In this document: positions 1-11,718 of the stretch, in pieces
Layout: each line of letters opens with the position of its first letter
Numbering within the stretch: the stretch's first letter is position 1
NCBI GenBank assembly: GCA_003254905.1
Contig: QANU01015964.1
Location: 1,533,579-1,597,578, forward strand
DNA from: Nissolia schottii
Taxonomy: Eukaryota > Streptophyta > Magnoliopsida > Fabales > Fabaceae
Reading direction: 5' to 3'
Length of the DNA stretch: 64,000 nucleotides
Position numbers and translations under genes: made by a program
The notes under the pieces: model-generated
Database searches by the model: none
The model's input: only the letters and a program-made list of their open reading frames with translations
Told to the model about the DNA's origin: nothing

Positions 1-1553
1 GAACATTTAATTAAGGGCGCGTGATGTCTTAAACACCGAAATTAATTTGTAAACTCCTAGGAATTTAGCTCTTAAGATCAAATTAACTTGGTTAAAAACT
101 CGAAAAAACTTGATACAAAGTACAAACTCAGTGTTTTCTTAGTTTAGCAAATATTTATGAAGAGTTATGCACTATTGATTTTTTTTTTTTTAAATAATAG
201 AGAGAGAAGAATGTTTAAAAGAATGGTGCATGGTTCTTTATACATTATAGTGTATAAAATAATTTCTCAATATTTAGTCACCGAAATCTTAAAACACAAT
301 GTCTAACAAAATCAACTCTTAGTTAGTACTTTTAAATAGAAGATTTTGACATGTAACTTATTGTTTTATTGTTATAGACTAGATCTGACAATAATTTAGA
401 TTTGATATACATGACGAGATAATCTGGTTAAAACATTTAACCCGATCGCTCGCTTATCCGACTTAAAGGCTTGTGAACCTTACAAACGCAATGAAATCTA
501 CCATAAATCATCATGAAACTTGTGAATGTTACGAATACCTTAACAACCACGGTTAGACTATAAAAGAGTACTTGTTCTACTCCATAAGATACACTCTAAT
601 ACATATTATCTTCTCATATCATTGACTTGGATGTTAGAGTAATTTTTGCAGGTATTATGATCGGCTAGTCAATGACCACTACGTCTTGCTATCTTAAAGA
701 ATTTTCATGTATCACAGGAATTAAGAGAAATAAGTTATCTAAATTGTAATTTCTCATAACACTTATGTTAAATTTATAACATTATAAAACATTGATATGT
801 AGGCAAATAATTTTTTTAGATATATGTGTACATATTTTGCTTACCAAAAGGTTAGCTAGTAAGCTGCATTCTTAATATTCTTAATTTCAAGATGAGTGAG
901 ATAGTTTCTTTTTATAATTTCCAATATCCAATCGTATCTCAAACATATTCTCACCTAGAACAGATACATTATAGTTCAATTTACAACCACTCCCTCCCTA
1001 ACAACGCACATCTCATAAATATTTTTTATTTAACTCGTTTGCCAGTTACATAAAGTTTCATCAACATGGTTCGGCAACAACTCTATATACCTTTTAGGGT
1101 AGTCGACGTAGACACTTTGTCATTTTTCTCAAGGCAAACAATATCACATTAGTGAATCTCATGATGTGTGTAAAAGAGTTGCCGTATTTTCATACGATGA
1201 ACTAGCATTTTTGATGCTTTTAACACGACAGCGCGTCAATGATTGATTAATTTCATTGTTACCTTATGCTTTTAAAAATACAAAAATGATTCCAAAGAAT
1301 AAAATGGAAAGTAGAATTGAATTTGAATATCCACTTTTATAACTAGAAAAAAATAAAAGAAAAAAAGAATTCCCTCCTTTCGGCAAACATTTTTCCAACC
1401 ATAAGATTAGAAAAAGGGGACCTCAGCTCAGTCACTGGTTTGAGTGAGTGAGCGAGCGAGCGAGTGAGCGAGTGGCTCCTTCTCTTTCTACCTACGCCAC
1501 CACCCTAAGGACCCTCTCCTCCCTTCAATCTCTGTCTCTCTCCACAACTGAAA
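1..1553. other. AT-rich 5' flank of the BAM1-like gene
   Basis: No open frame of note and no recognisable RNA gene. The sequence is AT-rich and unique-looking up to about 1380. The last part is a likely 5' leader, with a short GAGT/GAGC tetranucleotide run at about 1441-1473 followed by a CT-rich stretch up to the start codon. A TATA-like stretch (TTTATAACTAG) near 1336 is a possible core promoter, but I could not establish a transcription start. Confidence 0.5.
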
Positions 1554-4500
1554 ATGCGTCTCCTCCATTTGCTCCTTCTTCTTCTCCATTTCCACACACT
1601 ACTCTCCGCTCCCATCTCAGAGTACCGCGCCCTCCTCTCTCTCAAGGCCTCCATCACCGACGCCACCCCTCCCCTTCTCTCCTCCTGGAACGCCTCCTCC
1701 CCTTATTGTTCCTGGCTCGGCGTCACCTGCGACTCCCGCCGCCACGTCACCTCCCTCGACCTCAGCGCCCTCGGCCTCTCCGGCACCTTGTCCGCCGACG
1801 TCTCCCACCTCCCTTTCCTCTCCAACCTCTCCCTCGCGGAAAACACTTTCTCCGGCGGCATCCCTCCGTCCCTCTCTTCTCTCTCCGCCCTCCGCTTCCT
1901 CAACCTCTCCAACAATGGCTTCAATGGCACCTTCCCCTCGGAGCTCTCCACCATGAACGGGCTCCGCGTCCTCGACCTCTACAACAACAACCTCACCGGG
2001 GTGCTCCCTCTCGCCGTCACCGGAATGACGAATCTCCGCCATTTGCACCTCGGAGGGAACTACTTCTCCGGCCAGATCCCGCCGGAGTACGGACGGTGGG
2101 AGCACCTGGAGTACCTGGCCCTCTCCGGCAACGAGCTCGACGGAGCCATCCCGCCTGAGATCGGGAACCTGACCAGCCTCCGGCAGCTTTACATTGGATA
2201 CTTCAACGCCTACGTCGGCGGCATTCCGCCGGAGATAGGCAACCTGTCGGAGCTGGTCAGACTAGACGCCGCCAACTGTGGATTAACCGGCGAGATTCCG
2301 GCGGAGATCGGGAAGCTGCAGAAATTGGACACTCTGTTCCTCCAGGTGAATGCGCTCACGGGTTCGCTGACGGCGGAGCTGGGGAACCTAAAGAGCCTCG
2401 AATCACTGGATTTGTCAAACAACGCACTCTCCGGCGAGATTCCGGTGAGTTTCGCCAAGCTGAAGAACCTGACGCTCTTGAACCTCTTCAGGAACAAGCT
2501 TCACGGCGCGATACCAGATTTCATAGCGGAGCTGCCGGCGCTGGAGGTTCTCCACCTCTGGGAGAACAACTTCACGGAGAGCATCCCCCAAGGGTTAGGG
2601 AACAACGGGAGGCTCATCGACGTTGACCTTTCCTCGAACAAGTTGACCGGCAGGCTTCCCCCACACGTGTGTTCGGGTAACCGCCTCCAGACTCTGATAA
2701 CGCTGGAGAATTTCCTCTTTGGTCCCATCCCTGAATCCCTGGAACAGTGCCAGTCCCTCAGCAGGATCCGCATGGGGAACAATTTCTTCAACGGTTCCAT
2801 TCCGAAGGGCCTCTTCGGGCTCCCCAAGCTCACGCAGGTGGAGCTCACCAACAATCTTCTCTCCGGCGAGTTTCCCGACGGAGGCTCTGTTTCCCTCAAC
2901 CTTGGTCAGATTAGTCTCTCCAACAACAAGCTCTCCGGGCCGCTGCCGCCTTCGATTGGGAACTTCTCCGGCGTGCAGAAGCTCCTCCTTGACGGCAACA
3001 ACTTCTCGGGTCGGATCCCGCCCGAGATTGGGAGGCTCCAGCAGCTCTCCAAGATCGACGTCAGCAACAACATGCTCTCTGGCCCCGTTCCCAGAGAGAT
3101 CAGCCAATGCAAGCTCTTAACCTTCGTCGATCTCAGCCGCAACGATCTCTTCGGCGAGATTCCGAACGAGGTCACCGGCATGAGGATACTTAACTACTTG
3201 AACCTCTCCAGGAACCATCTCGTTGGCAGCATTCCCGCCTCGATTTCCTCTATGCAGAGCTTGACTTCCGTTGATTTCTCTTACAACAATCTCTCCGGAT
3301 TGGTCCCCGGCACCGGCCAATTCAGCTACTTCAATTACACGTCTTTCCTTGGCAACCCTGACCTCTGCGGCCCTTATTTGAGCCCTTGCAAGGACGGCGT
3401 CGCCGATGGCACTGGCCAGCCTCATGTGAAGGGCCACCTCTCTTCTTCTTTGAAGCTTGTGCTTGTCATTGGGCTGCTCGTGTTCTCCATTGCTTTCGCC
3501 GCGGCGGCGATACTGAAGGCTCGCTCTCTGAAGAAGGCGAGCGAGGCGCGCGCGTGGAAGCTGACCGCGTTCCAGCGATTGGACTTCACGGTTGATGATG
3601 TCCTGGATTGCTTGAAGGAGGACAACATAATAGGGAAAGGAGGCGCAGGCATTGTCTACAAGGGCGCGATGCCGAACGGGGAGCACGTTGCCGTGAAGAG
3701 GCTTCCGGCTATGAGCAGAGGCTCTTCCCACGATCATGGCTTCAACGCCGAGATTCAGACGCTGGGGAGGATCAGGCACAGGCACATTGTGAGGCTGCTG
3801 GGGTTCTGTTCTAACCACGAGACCAATCTCTTGGTCTATGAGTACATGCCTAATGGGAGCTTGGGTGAGGTCCTTCATGGAAAGAAGGGGGGTCACTTGC
3901 ATTGGGACACAAGGTACAAGATTGCCGTGGAGGCTGCTAAGGGGCTTTGCTATCTGCACCATGATTGTTCCCCTCTCATTGTTCACCGGGACGTCAAATC
4001 CAACAACATCCTCCTTGATTCCGCTTATGAAGCCCATGTTGCTGATTTTGGGCTTGCCAAGTTCCTCCAAGATTCTGGAACATCTGAGTGCATGTCCGCT
4101 ATTGCCGGATCATACGGATACATTGCTCCGGGTAACGTTCCACTTCAAGTGTTTAGCATAATAGATTAATTAGTTAGTTGAATTTATGTCATAAATTTCC
4201 CTTTTTCTAATCATTATTATTCTGCGGTTTAATCATTCATGTTTGGGAATATGACTTTTTTTTTTTATTTAACTCAACAGCATGACTTTGGTTTTCAATC
4301 AAACACAACTGGTCTCTTGATTTGAGCCATTAATTTCTAAGCCAAGTACCGAAAGTAAATGTTAGGTTTGCTGGCAGATGATAACTCCTTTGAATTTTGA
4401 CCATAGCCCCCACCTATAGTTAGAAAAATTCTGCGGTCATGGATAGATTAAAGATGTTCACAACAGGAAACTGATGGTGATTGGCATAATTTCACATCAA

Positions 4501-5073
4501 ACGGTCTACCCTACTCGCATTACTTTTTCACACGTTGTCTTTGTTTTACTTAGTGTGTCTAATTATGTGGTTGCTTGTTTTAGTTTATGATATAATCAAG
4601 TTCAACGTTGGATTAATGCAGAGTATGCCTACACGCTGAAAGTTGATGAGAAGAGCGATGTGTACAGCTTCGGAGTGGTTCTATTGGAGCTTATAACGGG
4701 GAGGAAACCGGTTGGAGAATTTGGCGACGGCGTGGACATTGTGCAATGGGTGAGGAAAATGACCGACTCTAACAAGGAAGGGGTTCTCAAAGTCCTTGAT
4801 CCTAGGCTTCCCTCAGTTCCCCTTCATGAGGTGATGCATGTTTTCTATGTAGCCATGCTGTGTGTTGAAGAACAGGCAATAGAGCGCCCAACGATGCGCG
4901 AAGTTGTTCAAATCCTGACCGAGCTTCCAAAGCCGCCAGGATCCAAACAGGGAGACTTAACAATTACGGAGTCCTCACTATCATCATCGAATGCTCTCGA
5001 GTCTCCAACCACAACCTCAAAAGAACATGAACATCCTCCTCAATCCCCACCACCGGATCTTCTTAGCATTTGA
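1554..5073 (+). CDS. BAM1: BAM1-like LRR receptor-like serine/threonine kinase (subfamily XI)
   Basis: Two exons, 1554-4131 and 4622-5073, with a 490-bp GT-AG intron splitting the Glu codon of GYIAPE. The product is 1009 residues, the usual size for the BARELY ANY MERISTEM family. Domains in order: signal peptide (residues 1-18, [20 protein letters not shown]), LRR N-terminal cap with CSWLGVTC, about 20 leucine-rich repeats, one transmembrane helix (about 635-655), and a kinase domain from about 690. Catalytic residues are all present: GKGGAG glycine loop, Lys715, HRD at 811-813, and DFG at 831-833, so this is an RD-type kinase that should be active. BAM receptors sit at the plasma membrane and bind CLE peptides to control meristem and vascular development. 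The [20 protein letters not shown] and [19 protein letters not shown] stretches point to BAM1/BAM2 rather than CLV1. The family is certain; the exact orthologue is inferred. Confidence 0.95.
4132..4621 (+). other. Intron of the BAM1-like gene
   Basis: The donor is GGTAACG after GYIAP. The acceptor is AATGCAG before EYAYTLKV. The intron is phase 1, inside the APE-motif glutamate codon. The HAESA-like pseudogene at 24.6 kb has its intron at exactly the same residue and phase, so the position was inherited from a common ancestor. Confidence 0.9.
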
Positions 5074-8000
5074 AGTGCTATGTTGGGTATGAGGGTAGTA
5101 ATTTCCCTTGGGTTGTGATAGCTTATCCGTTTACATTTTCGTTATGTCTTTCTTCTTTGGGGATGGGAGTTTCTCTAACTTTAAGGTGTTAATGCTTGGA
5201 TTTCCTTTTTCTATGGTTTTGTACAGTAGGATGGGTGGGGGTTATTTTCTTTCTTATAAATACAATGTCTTCATCATGTTATGTGAAAGTAGTAGTACTG
5301 CTTTTATGGCACGGCTGTTGCTGTTCTGACCCTGCACTGGGGAGGGGAGCAAGGTAAACATCAAGTATAGCACTGTTTTTTGAGGGTATCAATGACAGGT
5401 AGGGTGAAAGGGACACACAATGACACAAACGGGTTGGGCATGAAAATGTGTCTATTTCTATGGTTTTATAATATTATTGATTATTGATGAACCATGAGTG
5501 AGCGAGTGGGTGGATAGGCACCAAATGAGAGCAGTGTCACTAATGCATTGCCCATGCCCTAAAACCTATCGAGAGTCATCATCACCAAACCCTAACGCAG
5601 AGAGTTCTTTTAGCTCGAGTACCTTCTTATTAGGTTAAGAATCATCTCTTATAAAAATAAAAGTTTGAAGAGATATTCTTTGACAGGACCTTTTCGGATG
5701 TAGGGAAAGTCATTTCCTTTTTGTTGTCTTTTTCGATTAAGCTAGAAAGATTAGAAACATTAGCACGAGACTTTGAAGCATTTCAAAAAGATAGTAACTT
5801 TTCTTTTCTTCCCTTTAGTAGATTAACCAAGAGAGAGAATTTTATAATCGTTTCGGGTTGTGGGGTGTGGACCATGCTGCTTTATGCCAACTGGCTTTCC
5901 GAAACAAATCTATCAAATTGAATTACAGTATGAAAATCTCAGTTTATCCGTTCAGTATATAGAACACGAAAGGTATCCCACGTGATGCTCAACAAGATAT
6001 TCATTTGTTTAACTCAATTGGTTCTATTTCACCCGGTATGAAAGAAGAAAAAAATTCTCCTTTTGATTATGATTGAACCTGTGGTTTGTTCTTGGAGATT
6101 TCATTTCATCTTTCCCTTGTTGGTTAGAGTTAGAAGAAGGGGGTTAGGCTGGTTGGTGCCATACAATAATAATAAAAGGAAAAGCCGTATGTCTATGTGT
6201 GGAATTCAAAATTATGGGTACAATGCAACTTGCCCTCTGCCATTTCCCGAAAGGAAAACAAGGACCAAATTCCAGTACCTGATTGGTTGGGGTTGTTGTA
6301 TCCCCTCTCATCATCTATCCACTAAAGTCTCAAGTATGTATGGTAAAATGATGCTTACTTTTTTAAAAAAGATAATAGAAAAGAGGAGACAAGGGTCCTC
6401 CCCATTAAGATGCTGTTGGTTCAAAGTCCAAAACCACATTCATGCCAGACAGATTGATTTTGCATGCTAATAAAACGATGATGGGATGGGATGGGATGGT
6501 GTATTTCATTAGGGTGGGACAATTGAGCAATAAGTGAGGAAAAATGTGGAAGGGTTCGTACCTATGACCAGGCTTTGAACATTAATGATGTCCTTTGGAT
6601 TATTGCAATGGGATCCTTAAGGTCCAGATTAATTACCTATTTTTAAACATTTAATAATTTGTAGCAAGATTGTTTTACAAATCAAATAAATAAAAGATTA
6701 TAAAGGATAAACGGAACAGTTGTTGTGCAAAGTCACAAGAGATTTTATTTATACGTGTTTTTGTATGAATGACAAGTGAAAAGGTGAGAGAGTTATTCTC
6801 TAAATTCAAAAAGGCTTCGAAGATATATATGCACTAGCATGATTATCGGCGTTGAAAACATCCAAAGTAGCCGACGCTAAAGTGAACTGATGGACTTGGT
6901 AATTATATAGAAAAAGCCTAAGAATATTTTTATCTTTTATTTTAAAAAAAGAAGAAAAACATGGACTCATTATTGCTCTATGATTGATTAATAAAATTGT
7001 AACATGGAATTCAACCAAAGATCCTCTCCACAACGGAGGCACCATATACATCGGACAAAAATGTTCGTATTACTCAAATTTGTTTTGTATTGAGGACAAG
7101 ATATCCATTATGTTAGAACACAAGAAAGCTCCCCCCTATTGCTTTGATTTGAAGCTCAAATTATTTGTTTGTGTGCCCCCAAAAACAAACAGTGAAAGGG
7201 GAAACAAAAAATCAAATCAAAGGTGGAATTTGAAAAATTGAAAGACAGGAGAGTTGATTCAGCCCCTAAGTGACAAACAACTTTACCCCAAAATCTATCA
7301 AAAGAAGGCAACTCAATGTAGTGACTGGCACTTTTGTCCAAGAGCCCACAGGTTCTCTATGTTTGCTTGGGGCTTTAGCTAAAATGGTCCGAGCACTTTT
7401 CAAGAGCAATTTGCTCCTTGTATGTTGCTAGTTGGAATTCTTTTCTTTTTTTTTTTTTTTTACTCCAAAACTTTTATTATTAAAATTGTGGAATTTGCAT
7501 GTTACCCCTATAATAACATTTGTAGTTTTTACAGAAAGTAACCCTGTGAAATTATTTTGTTTATTCTTTGATTAGTTAATTAATTAAAGTTGTTAATCAC
7601 TTTTTAAAAACGATATATTTCGTTTCCATCATAGTTGAAAATGAAAATTTTGCAAACGGTGTCTCACCTCCACCTTTAATTATTTGAGCTATCACCTCTG
7701 CCAACGGAGTCACGGTGGCTCCTGCGTGTCACCACAAATTGAGATGACAAAATAAAATCGGTGTCACTTTACCCCACTGCTATTGTCGTCGGTGCTATCG
7801 TCAACACGGATTGAAAAATAGAAGTTGGTCAGGAAAGAAAAAATTGAACACAAAATGAAGATCTTAACTGTCGAATCTAACACCTCATGGACTCTAGTCA
7901 ACTCCCTCCCACTGATGCCACCGCTATTCCTTCTTCACCTTGCTCGCTGCCACTGACGTCAGCTCAGCAAAGACCTGATTCGCTCTCTTGTCCAGAGCTC

Positions 8001-10616
8001 TGGTAAGTGCAGGGAGGGGAGGACCAGAGCTCCAATTTAGTGAAATATGGGTCGCCCAACGGCAGCGGCAAGTCCTCGATGGGTCGTGATGATAGAGCTT
8101 GGAGAATGAGGATATCAGTATGACAGAGCAAAGAGAATAGGTAATTATAAATCTGAATTAACTAACTAAATCCTGGTAATGATTATTGCAACCTGGTAAA
8201 AATAAATGCAATAAAAATCAGTAATTGTCACATCCTTATTCTTTTATAGTCCTTAAATTTAGATTCCCGTCAGTAAATATTTGCATCTTCCAAGTAAAAT
8301 CACTTCTCACCCAAACAATGAGACATTTTAACACTGCGTCGTTTCGCATTGAATGAAAAATTAAACATTAGTTTTGGACTTCACCTCAGTTTGCAAAACT
8401 AGCTAAGCATGCACTATTATTGTAGTTCCCCGAAATGCAATATGGTTTACCAAATAGAAACAATAACCTCAGCTTTGCGTGTCAGGGTGCTATTGGTAGC
8501 TGAACGTGTTTTGGTCAATCTGTTCTAAGCTTCTTCCAATTTACAAAATATGTTAACTAATTTAACATCGAGTAAGGATAAATGCTATTTTTACAACCGG
8601 TTTAGATGACCGTCTAACAGTAACCCTCACAAAAGTGAGGAGCCCAATATAAAAAAATGTATAACCCTCTTACTTTTGTCAAAGTAAATGTTATATGTCA
8701 ACCAAATTTGACTATACAAATAACATTTTTTGTTTCCTTCATTGCACAAATAGCATTATTCCACAAAAATTTGGTTGAATGGTATATTTCAATGACCCAT
8801 ATTTTGTTTTGACCCATATTTTGGGATTTCATTATCCCTGAAATCACACATCTGTCATTACCCTACATTACTTTTGAGATCTACATAGATTAAAAAGTAG
8901 AGCATTATGTATAGAAGATTAGCAAAATAGTGACTTGACAATTTCGTGTCATTTTCTCCTTTGGCAAGGGGCGTTCATGTGTCCACTTTTAATTAAATCT
9001 GATTTTAATTTAAAATAAAAAATTCGATTTTAATTTATATCGAGTTTAAGTTTAGTTTTGGGTCACTTGGCCCAATTAGCATATATTATTATACTATGCA
9101 TTTTATATTTTTATTTTCTTCCCATCCCATAACCCATGTCTATTTTGGTGTCTATTGTAGTTAAATCATGTCAACTTCGGTGTGTAGAAATCTATTGTAG
9201 TACACTTATTATTATTTTTTTTGTTATGTTCTACTAAAACTATGGAAGTTTGAATGGGAATGCTAAGATTATAAATTTTACGTCATTTTGTTATAGTGTT
9301 TGAAATTAATGAGTATTTAGTTAGGAAATATAATGTTTAGTTAACAATTTTTTCAATTTTATTTTTTAATGGATGCTATTTTTTATTTTGAAGTTTGAGA
9401 TAATTTTGACCCGTTTTTTGCTCGATCCAAACCCAAGTTTTAAATCGGCCAAAAAATGATCGAATATATTGGGTTTAGTGTCGGGTCTAAGTCCTTAAAA
9501 TTAGTTTGGTCTAAATATAAGGTCAAGTTAAGGTAAAGGCTAATATGACCCGACCCGACCCGATCCGACCCATCAAAGCCCCTACTCCAAACTATGGAAA
9601 CTTTCACGAAAACTCTTCATAGGGAAAAGTGTCAACTTTTTTTTTTTGAGATACATTGGTGTGGCACTCGGTTGAATATGTGATCCCTTGTATAGTCAAG
9701 TCCCTTGCCACTACTCCACTCTTGTATACTTGGCTAAGTGCTAAATGTTCAAAGTGATTAGGTTAAGGAAGATTCCATCCGAGTTATTAGTTTTTTGATA
9801 AATATCAATAAGACTTACCACCAATCAGACATAAAAAAATAAAAAAATATTACCTAAAAGCATAAACATATGTACAATTTGTCTCATATTCAATTTCATT
9901 TAGCACGATTGCTTTTATTTTATAATAATTGATTATAAATTTATTTTATTTTTATGTTTATATTGCGTAAGAGTTAGATTTTTTGACTTAAAAAAATAAA
10001 AATAAAGTGTGTGTATATATATATATTATATTTATTCTCAACCCTCCTAGAATTAAAATCTTGGTTCTGCAGCTGCCCTTATTTATGATTAAAAAAAATG
10101 AACATTTCTACTTTATGTTGTTAAGAAAAAAAAAATACTATTTTAATAATGTAAGAGGATTTATATCGCGCTGTTTCTCCTTTATGTTCACTACATATCA
10201 TACTAGTACTAGTATCTGCAATAAAAGCAACTGATATTGCACGACATGTGTGACAGGTCCAAGTAGTAGATGGAAGGATTGATTATTGTGGTAGCCCCAC
10301 AAAATCGACATTTTATAATTGTTCTTATATCATTTACTCTCCTTTGACTTCATTTATTATCGCAGACACCGCAGTATATTATAAATTCATAAGATGCTGT
10401 TCATTTCCTTCTCTCAGAATGCAGACAATACATTTAAGTTTGTTACGTTCTACGTACCATAAGATAAAAAATAAAGTGGGAGCGGCTGGGTATGGCTTGA
10501 TGGGGGCACAATGCACATGGTCTCCGGTTATTCATATATACTATGTCACTATAAATGTCCAATTTGAGAAAAATTTAGTTCTCGCATGTGTATTTTTGGT
10601 TTCTAAAATTAATTTG
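5074..10616. other. Intergenic, 3' flank of BAM1-like gene
   Basis: About 5.5 kb without a supportable gene. The first roughly 250 bases are the probable 3' untranslated region of the receptor kinase. The short open frames inside (for example around 6063-6470) have no domain, no family resemblance and no splice context. A GACCCGACCCGACCCGATCC run near 9549 and neighbouring text (about 9400-9590) look like a decayed repeat. Poly-A/T runs and short TA repeats are frequent. Confidence 0.5.
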
Positions 10617-10617
10617 A

Positions 10618-10756
10618 AAAAAGATTCTCTAAAGTGAAACTATCACTTTAGAGAATAAAGTGAGAAATCTCACGTTTACCTCAATAAAATAAAATTTGAT
10701 ATTTATTTTTATTTTATTAATTTAATAGTGAGATTCTTACAATTTATTCTATCTTG
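10618..10756. mobile_element. Foldback MITE, copy A
   Basis: About 140 bp with complementary ends. The left end carries AGATTCTCTAAAGTGA. The right end, read in reverse, gives AGAATAAATTGTAAGAATCTCAC, which matches the internal AGAATAAAGTGAGAAATCTCAC. The left arm also contains a perfect 14-bp hairpin at 10624-10656 with loop AACTA. The same arm sequence recurs in copy B at 33.0 kb. There is no coding capacity. The exact ends and target duplication are uncertain. Confidence 0.6.
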
Positions 10757-10849
10757 TTGGATAAATAGACAAATAGTAAAATGGAAAAAATGACAGAGTA
10801 TAAAATTAAAGTTTTTTTTTTGTATATAAGAAAAAATAAAGCTTAAGTT

Positions 10850-11260
10850 TTTTCTGCCCGTATATTTTCGGTCATTGGATTTTTTTTCTGGCCTAAGAAA
10901 ATAATATATGTTCTAGGCCCAACAATACCCTCCCCCGAATTCGGACAAAGAGGATCGATAGTCTCATGTCAGCCCGAAAGAAATAAGGGCCAAAAAACCA
11001 AAAAGCCGTAAAGAAATTATTGATAGCCCTGCCCCCGCAGTAGTCTTGTGGGCTGAGTATAACTTTTCTTAAATAGCTTTGGTGGTTGCTTCCTTTCTTT
11101 TGGATGAATCGAAACAAGGCTAAAACCCAAAACGAGGGCAATCGAGCAACTAAGAATACAACGAGTCCACCCACCGAAAACAGAACCCGGCTTGCTGGCT
11201 CCAAGCCTCGTTAAAACCCTCTCGAGAAAATATAATGGGACAACAACAAAAGAAAGGTAC
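10850..11260 (-). mobile_element. Possible LTR-retroelement relic
   Basis: GC-richer than its surroundings. Read on the minus strand it has a purine-rich GGGGGAGGG tract followed by TATTGTTGGGCCTAGAAC, which resembles a polypurine tract next to an LTR edge. On the plus strand the phrase AAGCCTCGTTAAAACC is common in plant Gypsy-type repeats. No gag or pol domain is visible. It is broken and old, and the family is uncertain. Confidence 0.3.
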
Positions 11261-11718
11261 TTTGCATTTGGTAGATAAGATGCATCACACTCAATTCTGT
11301 ATATAAAAAATATGTAAGAATTGCTTTATGAAGAGAATATGGTGAAGCAGGAGTTGCAAGCAGTAGTTGTATGGAAAAGAAGTGATATTTAAGCTTCTTT
11401 TAATGCTGAAAAATAATTGCTCAGATGGGCAAGAAACATAAAGTAGTGGTTTTTGACTCTATTCAAACTCATTGGGAATAGACAACTTTTCTTGTAATTG
11501 AGAATAATAATTTGAACACAGTATCCGTATGATTACACATTTGCTGCTTGATAATATATTATATACTACCCATTTATATTACACAGTTCTAGAGAGTAAA
11601 ATATGTAATATCGCCCAATCAAAAATTGTGATCTGACCTCCGACACAGTACAATACCACAATTTCAGGACCTAAGGTGACTTGGATTTCAATGTAAAAGT
11701 AGTGTTATCATCAACTAA

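Noticed and set aside
3117-4070. 317-codon minus-strand frame opposite the BAM1-like kinase exon
   Set aside because: It is the complement of a GC-rich exon whose plus-strand product is unmistakable; no domain and no promoter of its own.
6063-6470. 135-codon frame downstream of the BAM1-like gene
   Set aside because: No domain, no promoter, no splice logic, and composition like the surrounding non-coding DNA.
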